Assembly: GCA_964196325.1 (NCBI GenBank)
Contig: CAXMST010000003.1
Location: forward strand, 1 to 32,641
Direction of reading: 5' to 3'
DNA from: CAXMST01 sp964196325
GTDB taxonomy: Bacteria; Actinomycetota; Thermoleophilia; Solirubrobacterales; 70-9
Length of the DNA: 32,641 bases
Shown one piece after another: positions 20,957 to 29,023 of this stretch. Made by a program: the position numbers and the translations under genes. How positions within the stretch are numbered: the stretch's first letter is position 1; each line of letters starts with the position of its first letter. The notes beneath the pieces are model-generated. The model ran no database searches, was not told the DNA's origin, and was given only the letters and a program-made list of their open reading frames with translations.

Positions 20957-22120
20957 ATGGCACCCCTGATCAGTCCCGAGGAGGCGCACGAGCTCGGCGC
21001 GATCACCGACCACGACGAGATCGGCGATCTCGTCGAGCGGGCCTGGGAGGTGCGGACACAGCGCTTTGGCGACTCCACGGACATGTGCTCCCTGGTCAAC
21101 GCGAAGTCGGGAGGCTGCGCGGAGGACTGCGGCTTCTGTGCCCAGTCCCGCTATGCCGAGGCGGACACGCCGATGCACGCGATGATGGAGCCCGAGCAGA
21201 TCCTCGAGCATGCGAAGGCAGCCGAGGCAGCCGGTGCGCACCGCTTCTGCATGGTCACCCAGGGCCAGGGCCTCTCGAAGCGGGACTTCGAGAAGATCGT
21301 CGCCGGGGCCGAGCTGGTCTCGCAGAACACGAACCTGAAGCGCTGCGTCTCGGTCGGTCACATTTCGCCCGAGCGGGCCAAGCGACTGGCCGGCGCCGGG
21401 GTGCAGCGCGTCCATCACAACGTCGAAACCGCTCGGTCCTATTACGACGAGGTGACCACAACGGTCCGCTACGAAGGCCGGATCAGGACGATCGACGCCG
21501 TCCGGGAAGCCGGCCTCGAGAGCTGCGTGGGCGGCATCCTCAACCTCGGCGAGTCCCCGGCCCAGCGGGTCGAGATGGCGTTCGAGCTGGCGGAGATCAA
21601 CCCGACCTCGGTCCCGATCAACCTGCTCAACCCACGCTCCGGGACCAAGTTCGGGGACCGGGAGCTGATGGATCCCTGGGATGTGGTCAAGTGGATCGCG
21701 ATCTTCCGCCTGGTCATTCCCGACGCCCTTTTCCGGCTCTGCGGGGGACGGGTCGAGAACCTCGCGGACCTGCAGCCCCTGGCGGTCCGCGCCGGGCTCA
21801 ACGGGGTGATGATGGGCAACTTCCTGACCACGCTGGGGGCCGAGCCGGCGGACGATCGGGAGATGTTCACCGAGCACGGCCTCAACGTCGCCCGTCAGCA
21901 GGACAACGGCGCCAACCCGCGGCCTGATAACCGCGAGGGCTGGCTCGAGGGCGAAACCCCGAAGACGCCCGTCGACGCGCTGATCGACAGCCAGGATGAG
22001 GCTCCCTTTTGGGACCCATCGACCCAGCTCCGCGTGGTCAAGAAGAAGGGCAAACCGCCCGCCTACCCCAAGGCCGAGCGGAGTGCCAAGGCCGAGCCCG
22101 CGAGCCGGCAGGCGGCCTAG
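20957..22120 (+). CDS. bioB: Biotin synthase
   Basis: A 387-aa radical-SAM enzyme that inserts sulfur into dethiobiotin, the last step of biotin synthesis. The [4Fe-4S] motif CAEDCGFC has Cys54, Cys58 and Cys61. Cysteines expected for the auxiliary FeS cluster are seen in HRFCMVTQG, KRCVSVGH and ESCVGGILNLGE, and the conserved Arg in LCGGR is present. The barrel ends near FTEHGLN. About 75 residues then follow (GWLEGETP..., VVKKKGKPP and an Ala/Lys-rich end), roughly 40-45 more than in E. coli BioB. ATG at 20957 with a strong SD. First gene of bioB-bioF-bioD-bioA. Confidence 0.96.
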   Translation: MAPLISPEEAHELGAITDHDEIGDLVERAWEVRTQRFGDSTDMCSLVNAKSGGCAEDCGFCAQSRYAEADTPMHAMMEPEQILEHAKAAEAAGAHRFCMVTQGQGLSKRDFEKIVAGAELVSQNTNLKRCVSVGHISPERAKRLAGAGVQRVHHNVETARSYYDEVTTTVRYEGRIRTIDAVREAGLESCVGGILNLGESPAQRVEMAFELAEINPTSVPINLLNPRSGTKFGDRELMDPWDVVKWIAIFRLVIPDALFRLCGGRVENLADLQPLAVRAGLNGVMMGNFLTTLGAEPADDREMFTEHGLNVARQQDNGANPRPDNREGWLEGETPKTPVDALIDSQDEAPFWDPSTQLRVVKKKGKPPAYPKAERSAKAEPASRQAA

Positions 22121-22126
22121 GCCAAG

Positions 22127-23416
22127 GTGGCGGCCGCCCCGAAGGAGGGACGGGGACCGGACGTCGCCGAGCGGCTTCGCGAGCTGCACCGCTCCGGGCT
22201 CTACCGCCGGATGCGGAAGGTGCAGGGAGCCCAGGGCCCGCGGGTGCGCATCGACGGCACCGAGGTGCTGCTGCTCTGCTCCAACAACTACCTCGACCTG
22301 ACCTCGCACCCGGCCGTCCGCACCGCGGCGGCGGACGCCTGCCATGAGCTCGGCACCGGCACCGGTGCCTCGCGGCTGGTCTCGGGGAACATGGACCCGC
22401 ACGAGCGGCTCGAGCGGCGGCTCGCCAATTTCCACAGGCAGCAGGCGGGGCTCCTGTTCGGATCTGGCTATCTGGCAAACACCGGGGTCGTCGCCGCCCT
22501 GGCCCGACGCGGCGAAGTGGTCTATTCCGACGAGCTCAACCACGCCAGCATCGTCGACGGCTGCCGGCTCGCCGGGGCCGCCAAGTTCATCTACCGCCAC
22601 GGCGATGCGGACCACCTGGCCTGGGCGATGGCCCGCAACCCGAGCCCGGCTGCGCTGATCGCCACCGACGGAATCTTCTCGATGGATGGTGATCTCGCCC
22701 CCCTCGAGGGGCTGCTGGACCTGGCCCGGCGGTACGGAGCCCGCCTGATGGTCGATGAGGCCCACGCGGTGGGCACCTACGGGCCGGGGGGACGTGGGGT
22801 CGCAGCCGCGGCGGGACTGGCGGGCGAGGTCGATGTGGTCACCGGCACGCTCGGCAAGGCCCTGGGCAGCTACGGAGCCTATGCCGCCATCAGCGATGAG
22901 CTTCGCGAACTGTTGATCAACACGGCCCGCCCCCTGATCTTCTCGACCGGCCTGCCCCCGGCGGTGATCATCGCCGCTGAGGCTGCGCTCGATCTGGTCG
23001 AGAGCGAGCCCGCGCGGATCGAGCGCCTGAGCGTCAACGCGGAGGCGCTCCGGGCGGCGTTGGTCGCGGAGGGCCTCGAGACCGGCCCCTCCGGCACCCA
23101 GATAATCCCGGTCATGGTCGGCGACCCGCAGCGGGCCGTTGCCGCTTGTGCCAAGGCGCTTGAGCGCGGCGTCTACGCCCAGGCGATCCGGCCGCCGACG
23201 GTCCCCGAGGGTACCTCGCGCCTGCGCCTGACCGTGATGGCCACCCACGAGCCGGCCGAGCTTCGCCGGGCGGCGCGGGTGATCGCGGAGGCGCTGCGCG
23301 AGGTCGGCGCCGTCGATTCGGGCGACAGCGCGGGGGCCGAGGTGGCGACACTGCCGGTCCCCGGGCCGACCCGCGCGCCGTCGATTCCAGCGGCCGCCGA
23401 ACGCCTCAGCGCATAG
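22127..23416 (+). CDS. bioF: 8-amino-7-oxononanoate synthase
   Basis: A 429-aa PLP enzyme of the alpha-oxoamine synthase family that condenses a pimeloyl thioester with L-alanine. It shows SNNYLDL near the N-terminus (52-58), GTGTGASRLVSGN (77-89), SDELNHASIVDG, the PLP-binding DEAHAVGTYGPGGRG (Asp210, His213) and Lys244 in TGTLGKALGSYG. GTG start at 22127, 6 nt after the bioB stop; AAGG immediately before it is too close to be an ideal SD, so coupling to bioB is likely. The C-terminal 35 residues (Asp/Gly/Pro/Ala-rich) extend beyond the usual end (about 385-395 aa). 2-amino-3-ketobutyrate ligase is a relative, but the context favours BioF. Confidence 0.93.
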   Translation: MAAAPKEGRGPDVAERLRELHRSGLYRRMRKVQGAQGPRVRIDGTEVLLLCSNNYLDLTSHPAVRTAAADACHELGTGTGASRLVSGNMDPHERLERRLANFHRQQAGLLFGSGYLANTGVVAALARRGEVVYSDELNHASIVDGCRLAGAAKFIYRHGDADHLAWAMARNPSPAALIATDGIFSMDGDLAPLEGLLDLARRYGARLMVDEAHAVGTYGPGGRGVAAAAGLAGEVDVVTGTLGKALGSYGAYAAISDELRELLINTARPLIFSTGLPPAVIIAAEAALDLVESEPARIERLSVNAEALRAALVAEGLETGPSGTQIIPVMVGDPQRAVAACAKALERGVYAQAIRPPTVPEGTSRLRLTVMATHEPAELRRAARVIAEALREVGAVDSGDSAGAEVATLPVPGPTRAPSIPAAAERLSA

Positions 23417-23440
23417 ACGGGCTGGGTCCGGAGCCGGCGA

Positions 23441-24097
23441 ATGAGCGGCAACGGTCTGTTCGTAACCGGGACCGGGACCGAGGTCGGCAAGACCGTGGTC
23501 GCAGCGGTCATCGCCCGCAACGCCGCCGCGGGCGGGACGCGGGTGCGCGTCTTCAAGCCCGCGGTCTCGGGGCTGGCGGAGCCCGGGGAGGCCGACCACG
23601 AGCTGCTGCGCCGAGCCGCGGGCTCGCCCCAAACGGATGAGCAGATCGCCCCCTACAGATACGGGCCGCCGCTCTCCCCCCACCTGGCGGCGGAGCTGGT
23701 GGGCGAGCGGATCGAGGCCGAACGCCTCCGAGCCGCCGCAGCGGCCGCCGCCGCCGACGCCGAGCTGCTCGTCTGCGAAGGGGTCGGCGGGCTGCTGGTG
23801 CCGCTGAGCGCCGAGTACCTGGTCCGAGACCTGGCCCGGGATCTGGGCTATCCGGTGGTTGTGGTCGCCGCGCCCGGGCTCGGCACCATCAACCACACGC
23901 TGCTCACGATCGAGGCCGTCCGCGCGGCGGGGCTGAATCCGACTCGGGTAGTGCTCACGCCATGGCCGGCCGAGCCGGGCGCCCTCGAGCACTCCAACCG
24001 GGAGACGATCGCGGCGATCGCGGCGATCAAGGTCGCGACCTTGGCCGAGCTGGCCCTGGATGCTCCCGAGACTTGGCCGGAGCTCGGCCTGAGCTGA
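23441..24097 (+). CDS. bioD: Dethiobiotin synthetase
   Basis: A 218-aa P-loop enzyme that closes the ureido ring of dethiobiotin from 7,8-diaminononanoate, CO2 and ATP. It has the Walker A variant GTGTEVGKT (10-18), the substrate Lys in VFKPAVSG, the second metal-site block CEGVGGLLVPL and APGLGTINHTLLT, all in family order and at usual length. An eight-residue alanine run (about residues 98-105) reflects GC-rich codons in a helix. The ATG is 24 nt after the bioF stop, with GGAG about 7 nt upstream. The C-terminus is slightly short. Confidence 0.94.
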   Translation: MSGNGLFVTGTGTEVGKTVVAAVIARNAAAGGTRVRVFKPAVSGLAEPGEADHELLRRAAGSPQTDEQIAPYRYGPPLSPHLAAELVGERIEAERLRAAAAAAAADAELLVCEGVGGLLVPLSAEYLVRDLARDLGYPVVVVAAPGLGTINHTLLTIEAVRAAGLNPTRVVLTPWPAEPGALEHSNRETIAAIAAIKVATLAELALDAPETWPELGLS

Positions 24098-24155
24098 GGC
24101 TCGAGCGCCGCAGTGTGGGGGCTGCGAGCGCCCCGATTCCGACCGCACCCCGGCC

Positions 24156-24161
24156 TAGATT
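24156..24161 (+). promoter_or_regulatory. Putative internal promoter -10 box (TAGATT) before bioA
   Basis: TAGATT lies exactly 7 nt before the bioA ATG, which has no SD. The 71-nt gap after bioD is the longest within the cluster, consistent with bioA also being transcribed separately. Confidence 0.4.
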
Positions 24162-24168
24162 GGCCTCG

Positions 24169-25479
24169 ATGTCGCGGACCGGCACCCTCGATCACGAAAG
24201 CCTCTGGCACCCGTTCACCCAGCAGCGCGGCTGGGAGCAAGAGGAGCCGCTGGTGATCGAGGCGGCCGATGGGACCGATCTGATCGACGAGCGCGGGCGT
24301 CGCTACATCGACGGGACCTCGTCGTTGTGGTGCAACCTGCACGGGCACCGGCACCCGGAGGTCGACCGCGCCATCGCCGAGCAGCTCGATCGGGTCGCCC
24401 ACTCGACGATGCTCGGTCTCACCCACCGCCCCGGCGCCGAGCTCGCCGCGGAGTTGATCGAGATCGCGCCCCCGGGGCTGTCGCGGGTGTTCTACTCGGA
24501 CTCAGGGTCGAGCGCCGTGGAGATCGCCTTGAAGATGGCCTACCAGTACTGGCAGCAGCGCGGCGGTCCGGACTCGGATCGGACCCGCTTCGTCAGCCTG
24601 ACCGAGGCCTACCACGGCGATACGATCGGCTCGGTCTCGGTCGGGGGCATCGACCTCTTCCACTCGGTCTACGAGCCGCTGCTGTTCGGCGGCCACCGGG
24701 TCGAGCCAGGGGATGTCGGTCAACTGGCGGCGCTCCTGGATGAGCGGGCTTCGGAGATCGCAGCCGTGATCGTCGAGCCGCTGGTCCAGGGCGCGGCGGG
24801 GATCCGGGTACAGCCCCCGGGCTACCTGCGCGCGGTTCGCAAGCTCTGCGACAGCCACGGGCTGCTGCTGATCTGCGACGAGGTCGCGACCGGCTTTGGC
24901 CGCACCGGGAAGATGTTTGCCTGCGAGCACGAGCAGGTCTCACCTGACCTGCTCTGCCTCGGCAAGGGCTTGACCAACGGCTACCTGCCGCTGGCGGCGA
25001 CGCTCAGCAGCGAGCGGATCTACGAGGGCTTCCTCGGCGAACCCGAGGATTACCAGACCTTCTTCCACGGCCACACCTTCACCGGGAACCCGCTCGCATG
25101 CGCGGCGGCGCGCGCCAGTCTCCGTGTGTTTCGCGATGAGGACACGCTGGCTACGCTGCAGCCCAAGATCAGCGTCCTGCACGAGGCACTGGAGCCGCTC
25201 GCGACAATGAGCGCGGTGGCCGAGGTTCGGGGGCTTGGCTTCATGATCGGGATCGACCTAGGTGAGCATGATCCCGCGCTGCGGCTCGGCCATCGGGTGA
25301 CGCTCGCCGCACGGGATCGCGGCGCGATCATCCGGCCCCTTGGCGATACGATCGTGCTGATGCCGCCACTGGCGATCACCGAGCCCGAGCTGCTTCGCTT
25401 GGTACAGATCACCGGCGCGGCCATCACCGAGGCGGTCGCGTCTGCCTATCCGGCCGCGATCAGCGCCCAGGCGGCTTGA
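24169..25479 (+). CDS. bioA: Adenosylmethionine-8-amino-7-oxononanoate aminotransferase
   Basis: A 436-aa class-III PLP aminotransferase that makes 7,8-diaminononanoate from 8-amino-7-oxononanoate, normally with SAM as amino donor. SLWHPFTQ at residues 11-18 is the BioA-specific N-terminal block. SSLWCNLHGH, DSGSSAVEIALKMAYQYW, EAYHGDT, CDEVATGFGRTGKMFACEH (Asp237 binds the PLP pyridine) and Lys266 in LCLGKGLTNGYLPLAAT complete the active site. The ATG at 24169 was chosen because it starts directly before the BioA block and follows a -10 box. Placement after bioB, bioF and bioD settles the function among class-III aminotransferases. Confidence 0.95.
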   Translation: MSRTGTLDHESLWHPFTQQRGWEQEEPLVIEAADGTDLIDERGRRYIDGTSSLWCNLHGHRHPEVDRAIAEQLDRVAHSTMLGLTHRPGAELAAELIEIAPPGLSRVFYSDSGSSAVEIALKMAYQYWQQRGGPDSDRTRFVSLTEAYHGDTIGSVSVGGIDLFHSVYEPLLFGGHRVEPGDVGQLAALLDERASEIAAVIVEPLVQGAAGIRVQPPGYLRAVRKLCDSHGLLLICDEVATGFGRTGKMFACEHEQVSPDLLCLGKGLTNGYLPLAATLSSERIYEGFLGEPEDYQTFFHGHTFTGNPLACAAARASLRVFRDEDTLATLQPKISVLHEALEPLATMSAVAEVRGLGFMIGIDLGEHDPALRLGHRVTLAARDRGAIIRPLGDTIVLMPPLAITEPELLRLVQITGAAITEAVASAYPAAISAQAA

Positions 25480-25482
25480 GCC

Positions 25483-26328
25483 GTGCGGGCTGTCCTGATC
25501 ACCGGCGCTTCGACCGGGATCGGCAAGGCGACCGCAGTAGAGCTTGCGCGCTGTGGTTTTCAGGTCTTCGCCGGGGTGCGCAAGCCCGAGGATGGCGAGC
25601 GGGTCCGGGAGGCGGCGGCGGGGAAGCTCGAGCCGGTCCTGATCGACGTCACTGACCCCGCCTCGATCGAGGCTGGGGCCGCGACGGTCGCAGAGCGGAC
25701 CGGCAGCGCCGGCCTCGCCGGGTTGGTCAACAACGCCGGCGTCGCCTACGCCGGCCCACTCGAGTTCGTGCCGCTCGATGACATCCGGCGCCAGCTCGAG
25801 GTCAACCTGATCGGCCAGATCGCCGTAACCCGCGCGATGCTCCCCGCCCTGCGCGCGGCCAAGGGCCGGATCGTCAACGTGACCTCGATCGGCGGCGTGG
25901 TGGCAACCCCCTTCTTCGGCCCCTACTGCGCCTCGAAGTTCGGACTGGAGGCGGTCAGCGACTGTCTTCGAACCGAGCTTCGCCCCTGGGGGATCAAGAC
26001 GATCGCCGTTGAGCCCGGCAGCGCCAAGACCGAGATCTGGGCACGCGGGCAGGAGATCGCCGATCAGGTCCGCGCGCGGATGGATCCGAAGGCCGAGGAG
26101 CTGTACGGCGCTGCGATCGACCAGACCGCGCGGGTGAGCGCCGAGACCGGCGCCCGGGGAATCCCACCCGAGCAGATTGCGAGCACGATCCACAAGGCGC
26201 TGACGACCCGGCGGCCGCGGGCCCGATACCTCGTCGGGCGCGATGCCTACGGAATGCGTATCGCCTCGCGCCTGCTGCCCACCCGGGCCTGGGATGCGAT
26301 GGTCGCGCGGACGCTGAAGTTGCCCTAG
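25483..26328 (+). CDS. Short-chain dehydrogenase/reductase at the end of the biotin operon
   Basis: A 281-aa SDR with TGASTGIG (7-14), NNAG, NVTSIGG and the catalytic YCASK. The C-terminal region, with PGSAKTEIW and an extended tail ending in RASRLLP-like helices, resembles the retinol/11-beta-hydroxysteroid dehydrogenase branch, which often acts on hydrophobic alcohols or ketones. GTG start at 25483, 3 nt after the bioA stop, so it is co-transcribed with the biotin genes. No known biotin step needs it. A role in forming the pimelate precursor, or an unrelated passenger function, are both open. No bioC, bioH, bioI or bioW is present in the window. Confidence 0.85.
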   Translation: MRAVLITGASTGIGKATAVELARCGFQVFAGVRKPEDGERVREAAAGKLEPVLIDVTDPASIEAGAATVAERTGSAGLAGLVNNAGVAYAGPLEFVPLDDIRRQLEVNLIGQIAVTRAMLPALRAAKGRIVNVTSIGGVVATPFFGPYCASKFGLEAVSDCLRTELRPWGIKTIAVEPGSAKTEIWARGQEIADQVRARMDPKAEELYGAAIDQTARVSAETGARGIPPEQIASTIHKALTTRRPRARYLVGRDAYGMRIASRLLPTRAWDAMVARTLKLP

Positions 26329-26347
26329 GCTGGCCCGCCCTCCGCTC

Positions 26348-26353
26348 GATAAT
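26348..26353 (+). promoter_or_regulatory. Putative -10 box (GATAAT) of the sigma-factor gene
   Basis: GATAAT, one mismatch from TATAAT, lies 8 nt before the ATG at 26362 with no SD, again suggesting a leaderless mRNA. Confidence 0.4.
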
Positions 26354-26361
26354 TCCCTGTG

Positions 26362-26946
26362 ATGGATCCGCGGGGGCGCCGTAGTAGGGGCATGGAGGAA
26401 GCGTTGAGTAGCCCCGCAACCAAGGCTCCGAGCCACTCCGGCGCCGCCGAGACGGCATTCGAGGCGCTCTACCGCAGCAGCCGCGACGACCTGTTCGCCT
26501 ACGTGGCCGGACTGCTCCGCGATCGCTCCGCCGCCGAGGACGTCACCGCCCTGGCATTCGAGCGCGCCTACCGCAAGCGCTCTCGCTTCGACCCCGCACG
26601 GGGCTCGCGCCGCGCCTGGCTCTTCGGCATCGCCCGCAACGCCGCCCTGGACGAACTGCGGCGGCGGCGGCGCACGGCGGAGCTGATCGGCGAGCCCCAG
26701 GACACCGAGACCGCGGCTCCCGAGCAGCAGGCCGAGGTCGCCCTGCGCCGGGCTGCCCTGCGACAGGCGATGTCGGCGCTGGACGGGCGCGAGCGCGAAC
26801 TGGTCTCGCTCAAGTTCTTCGCCGGGCTCAGCAACGCCGAGATCGCGACCGTGATCGGCACCACCGCGACCAACGCGGGGACCAGGCTGCACCGTACCGT
26901 CGAGAAGCTGAGGAGGGCCTGCGATGAAGTCGCACAACGAGGCTGA
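26362..26946 (+). CDS. RNA polymerase ECF-type sigma factor
   Basis: A 194-aa sigma-70-family protein with only regions 2 and 4. Region 2 is FEALYRSSRDDLFAYVAGLL...AEDVTALAFERAY...RAWLFGIARNAALDELRRR; region 4 is RQAMSALDGRERELVSLKFFAGLSNAEIATVIGTTATNAGTRLHRTVEKLRR with its helix-turn-helix. It would redirect RNA polymerase to a stress or envelope regulon. The ATG at 26362 follows a -10 box; ATG at 26392 would shorten it by 10 residues. The 3' end overlaps the membrane-protein gene by 23 bp, the usual arrangement of an ECF factor with its regulator. Confidence 0.92.
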   Translation: MDPRGRRSRGMEEALSSPATKAPSHSGAAETAFEALYRSSRDDLFAYVAGLLRDRSAAEDVTALAFERAYRKRSRFDPARGSRRAWLFGIARNAALDELRRRRRTAELIGEPQDTETAAPEQQAEVALRRAALRQAMSALDGRERELVSLKFFAGLSNAEIATVIGTTATNAGTRLHRTVEKLRRACDEVAQRG

Positions 26947-28123
26947 CGAGACGCTCGACCCCGAGGTCGAGCGGCAGCTGCAGGCGATCGACCGGGCGCT
27001 GATGGGCGCCGAGATCGAGCCCGACCTGGCCGAGCTGGCGACCCTGACCGCAGACCTGCGCGAGCAGCGACCCGAACCGCGTGAGGACTGGCAGCGAGAG
27101 CTGGACGAGCGGGCGCGGGCCGGGTTCGGGCGGCGCCCGACCCTGCGCGAACGCCTCTCGCGGATCAGGGTGCGCGGCGTGCTGCAGGCCACCGGTGCAG
27201 TCGTCTCGGTGTTGCTCGCGACAGTGATCATCGGCGGCGGCATCTACACACTCAGCACACCCAACGGGCACGACGACTCGGACGACTCCGGGGCCGCGAC
27301 CTCCGCGGACGCGACATTGGTGCCGCTTGAAGGGGGCGCGGCCACGGAGGGCTCCGTCGGGAATCTGAACGCCCCCGCTGGCGGTAAGGAAGCTGAGCGC
27401 GCGTCCGACGACGACGGCCTCCAGCGGACTTCCCGCGAAGGCGCCCAGAACCGCAAGCAAGACCGCAGCGCCTCGCTGCAGCTCAAGACGAGCACCCGCA
27501 AGGTGCGCGAGGTCTCAGACGAGGCGATCCAGATCACCGAGTCGGTCGGCGGGGTCGTGCTCTCCTCGCAGCTGAACGAGCGCGGCAGCCAGGCCAGTGC
27601 TGACCTGCAGCTCTCGATCCCGACCTCCGAGCTCGACGCGACCCTCGACCGGCTCACCGACCTGGCCACGGTCGAGAGCCTGAACGAGGCCGCCGTCGAC
27701 ATCACCGAGCCATTCGTCTCCGCCCGCGATCGGCTCGGGGACGCCCGGGATCAGCGCCTCGAGCTGCTCGAGGCGCTCGGCAACGCCACCATCGAGGAGC
27801 AGGCCGAGGCGCTGCGCAAGCAGCTCCGGGAGGTGCGCAAGGAGGTCTCCAGGGCGGAGGCCCGATTCGATCGGATCGCCCAGCAGGCGCGGCTCTCCGA
27901 TGTGAGCCTGCAGGTCCGGGGGACCGACGATGACGGCGAAAGCGACGACGGCTGGTCCCTGGGGGACGCGATCGACGACGCCCTCACCGCGCTGGAGGCG
28001 GTTGCCGGGGCGCTGCTGATCATCCTCGCGGTGGTACTGCCGCTCGCGATCACCGCCGCCCTCGTGACCCTGATCATCCACTGGGCCCGCCGCCGCAGCC
28101 GCGAGCGCGCCCTCGACGAATGA
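26924..28123 (+). CDS. DUF4349 membrane protein, probable anti-sigma-like partner
   Basis: A 399-aa protein. Residues 1-80 are a charged, mostly helical cytoplasmic segment (EVERQLQAIDRALMG..., DLAELATLTADLREQRPEP). A transmembrane helix at about 86-108 and a low-complexity linker (110-180) follow. The DUF4349 domain comes next (SLQLKTSTRKVREVSDEAIQITESVGGVV onward), with a coiled coil around 265-320, and a second transmembrane helix near 360-388 ending in basic RRRSRER. Known DUF4349 proteins are surface proteins of unclear role. The 23-bp overlap with the sigma gene, strong SD AGGAGG (26911-26916, 7 nt upstream) and N-terminal cytoplasmic segment suggest it holds the sigma factor at the membrane; this is inference. 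Confidence 0.82.
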   Translation: MKSHNEADETLDPEVERQLQAIDRALMGAEIEPDLAELATLTADLREQRPEPREDWQRELDERARAGFGRRPTLRERLSRIRVRGVLQATGAVVSVLLATVIIGGGIYTLSTPNGHDDSDDSGAATSADATLVPLEGGAATEGSVGNLNAPAGGKEAERASDDDGLQRTSREGAQNRKQDRSASLQLKTSTRKVREVSDEAIQITESVGGVVLSSQLNERGSQASADLQLSIPTSELDATLDRLTDLATVESLNEAAVDITEPFVSARDRLGDARDQRLELLEALGNATIEEQAEALRKQLREVRKEVSRAEARFDRIAQQARLSDVSLQVRGTDDDGESDDGWSLGDAIDDALTALEAVAGALLIILAVVLPLAITAALVTLIIHWARRRSRERALDE

Positions 28124-28128
28124 CCCGA

Positions 28129-28143
28129 AGCCGCCGGGCGGCT
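28129..28143. terminator. Small bidirectional hairpin between convergent genes
   Basis: AGCCGC (28129-28134) pairs with GCGGCT (28138-28143) around a 3-nt loop, filling nearly all of the gap between the DUF4349 stop and the rubredoxin stop. No T-run. Confidence 0.35.
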
Positions 28144-28319
28144 CAGTCTTCGAAGGGCTCGAAATCCGCCTTGCGGGCCCCGCAGACCGGGCAGAACCAG
28201 TCGTCGGGGATTGCCTCGAATGCGGTCCCGGCGGGGATCCCGCCGTCGGGGTCACCCTCGTCGGGGTCGTAGATGTAGCCGCATGAGGTGCAGATCCACT
28301 GTTTGGGCGCGTCGCTCAC
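28143..28319 (-). CDS. Rubredoxin
   Basis: A 58-aa iron protein transferring single electrons in the cytoplasm. The four iron ligands are Cys10 and Cys13 in WICTSCGYIYDPDEGD and Cys43 and Cys46 in FCPVCGARKADFEP, with the typical spacing and the aromatic residues of the family (Trp8, Tyr15, Trp41). GTG start at 28319, preceded on the minus strand by TAGGCT 9 nt upstream and no SD. In aerobes such rubredoxins serve alkane hydroxylases or peroxide and superoxide defence; no partner reductase or hydroxylase is beside it. It is divergent from the Nudix gene and converges on the DUF4349 gene. Confidence 0.95.
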   Translation of the reverse strand: MSDAPKQWICTSCGYIYDPDEGDPDGGIPAGTAFEAIPDDWFCPVCGARKADFEPFED

Positions 28320-28328
28320 TGGCCCGGC

Positions 28329-28334
28329 AGCCTA
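28329..28334 (-). promoter_or_regulatory. Putative -10 box (TAGGCT) of the rubredoxin gene
   Basis: Read on the minus strand, TAGGCT lies 9 nt before the GTG start, within the 39-bp gap to the divergent Nudix gene. Confidence 0.35.
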
Positions 28335-28358
28335 GCGATCACCACGGCCGCGTGGCTG

Positions 28359-29015
28359 ATGCCGAGATACAGTCCTGCGATCGAGCAGACGCCCCCCACC
28401 CCACGCCCGGCGGCAACGGTGATCCTGATCCGACACGGGAGTGCCCACCGAGCTCGCGGGCTCGAGATCCTGATGCTGCAGCGTGGCCGCGGCGCGGCCT
28501 TCATGCCGGGCGTCTGGGTCTTCGCCGGCGGCGTGGTCGACCCAGGCGACTTCGAGGCCGCGGCGTCGCCCCCCGCGGGCCTGGACCCAGACGAGTGGGC
28601 GCACCGGATCTGCGGCGCCCGGGAGCTCGGCGAGGAAGGCGGGATCGAGCTCCCCGCAAGCGAGCTGCGCGCTTGGTCCCGCTGGATCACCCCCGAGCCG
28701 GTGCCAAGGCGCTTCGATACCCGTTTCTACGTGGCCCTGGCGCCGGCTCACAGCAGCCCGGTCGCCGACGGGTTCGAGATGGATCAGGCTCTATGGATCA
28801 GCGCGGCCGACGCCCTGGCCGCAGCCAGGAAGGCTGAGATGGACATCTCCTTCCCGACGATCCACCATCTCAACGAACTCGATCGATTGGGCGACGCCGG
28901 CGCCGTCGTCGAGGCCAGTGAGGAGCGAATCGTAGAGCCGATCCTGCCCAAGGCCGTGGGGACCCGCGCGTCGTTCCGGGTGCTGCTCCCCGGCGACCCC
29001 GACTACCCGGAATAG
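28359..29015 (+). CDS. Nudix hydrolase, NUDT19/CoA-diphosphatase-like
   Basis: A 218-aa protein that would cleave a nucleoside diphosphate linked to another moiety. The Nudix box is split: the first part MPGVWVFAGGVVDPGDFE (about 49-66) is separated from RELGEEGGIEL (88-98) by an insert of about 20 residues, a layout I recall from NUDT7/8/19 enzymes that hydrolyse CoA and acyl-CoA. The catalytic Glu pair lies in RELGEEGG. A later SWITPEPVPRRFDTRFYVA-like segment (RRFDTRFYVALAP) also fits that subgroup. Start at ATG 28359 without SD. It is 8 nt before the arginase-family gene, so the two are co-transcribed. Acyl-CoA as substrate would suit the window but is unproven. Confidence 0.85.
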   Translation: MPRYSPAIEQTPPTPRPAATVILIRHGSAHRARGLEILMLQRGRGAAFMPGVWVFAGGVVDPGDFEAAASPPAGLDPDEWAHRICGARELGEEGGIELPASELRAWSRWITPEPVPRRFDTRFYVALAPAHSSPVADGFEMDQALWISAADALAAARKAEMDISFPTIHHLNELDRLGDAGAVVEASEERIVEPILPKAVGTRASFRVLLPGDPDYPE

Positions 29016-29023
29016 GGCGGCGG

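Noticed and set aside
20861..24148. A 1095-codon open frame on the minus strand opposite bioB, bioF and bioD
   Set aside because: It is the antisense shadow of three certain genes. GC-rich codon use removes stops from the opposite frame, and its translation is low-complexity Arg/Gly/Leu with no domain.
25258..27243. A 661-codon minus-strand frame over bioA, the SDR and the sigma gene
   Set aside because: Antisense to three well-supported genes, no motif, composition typical of a shadow frame.
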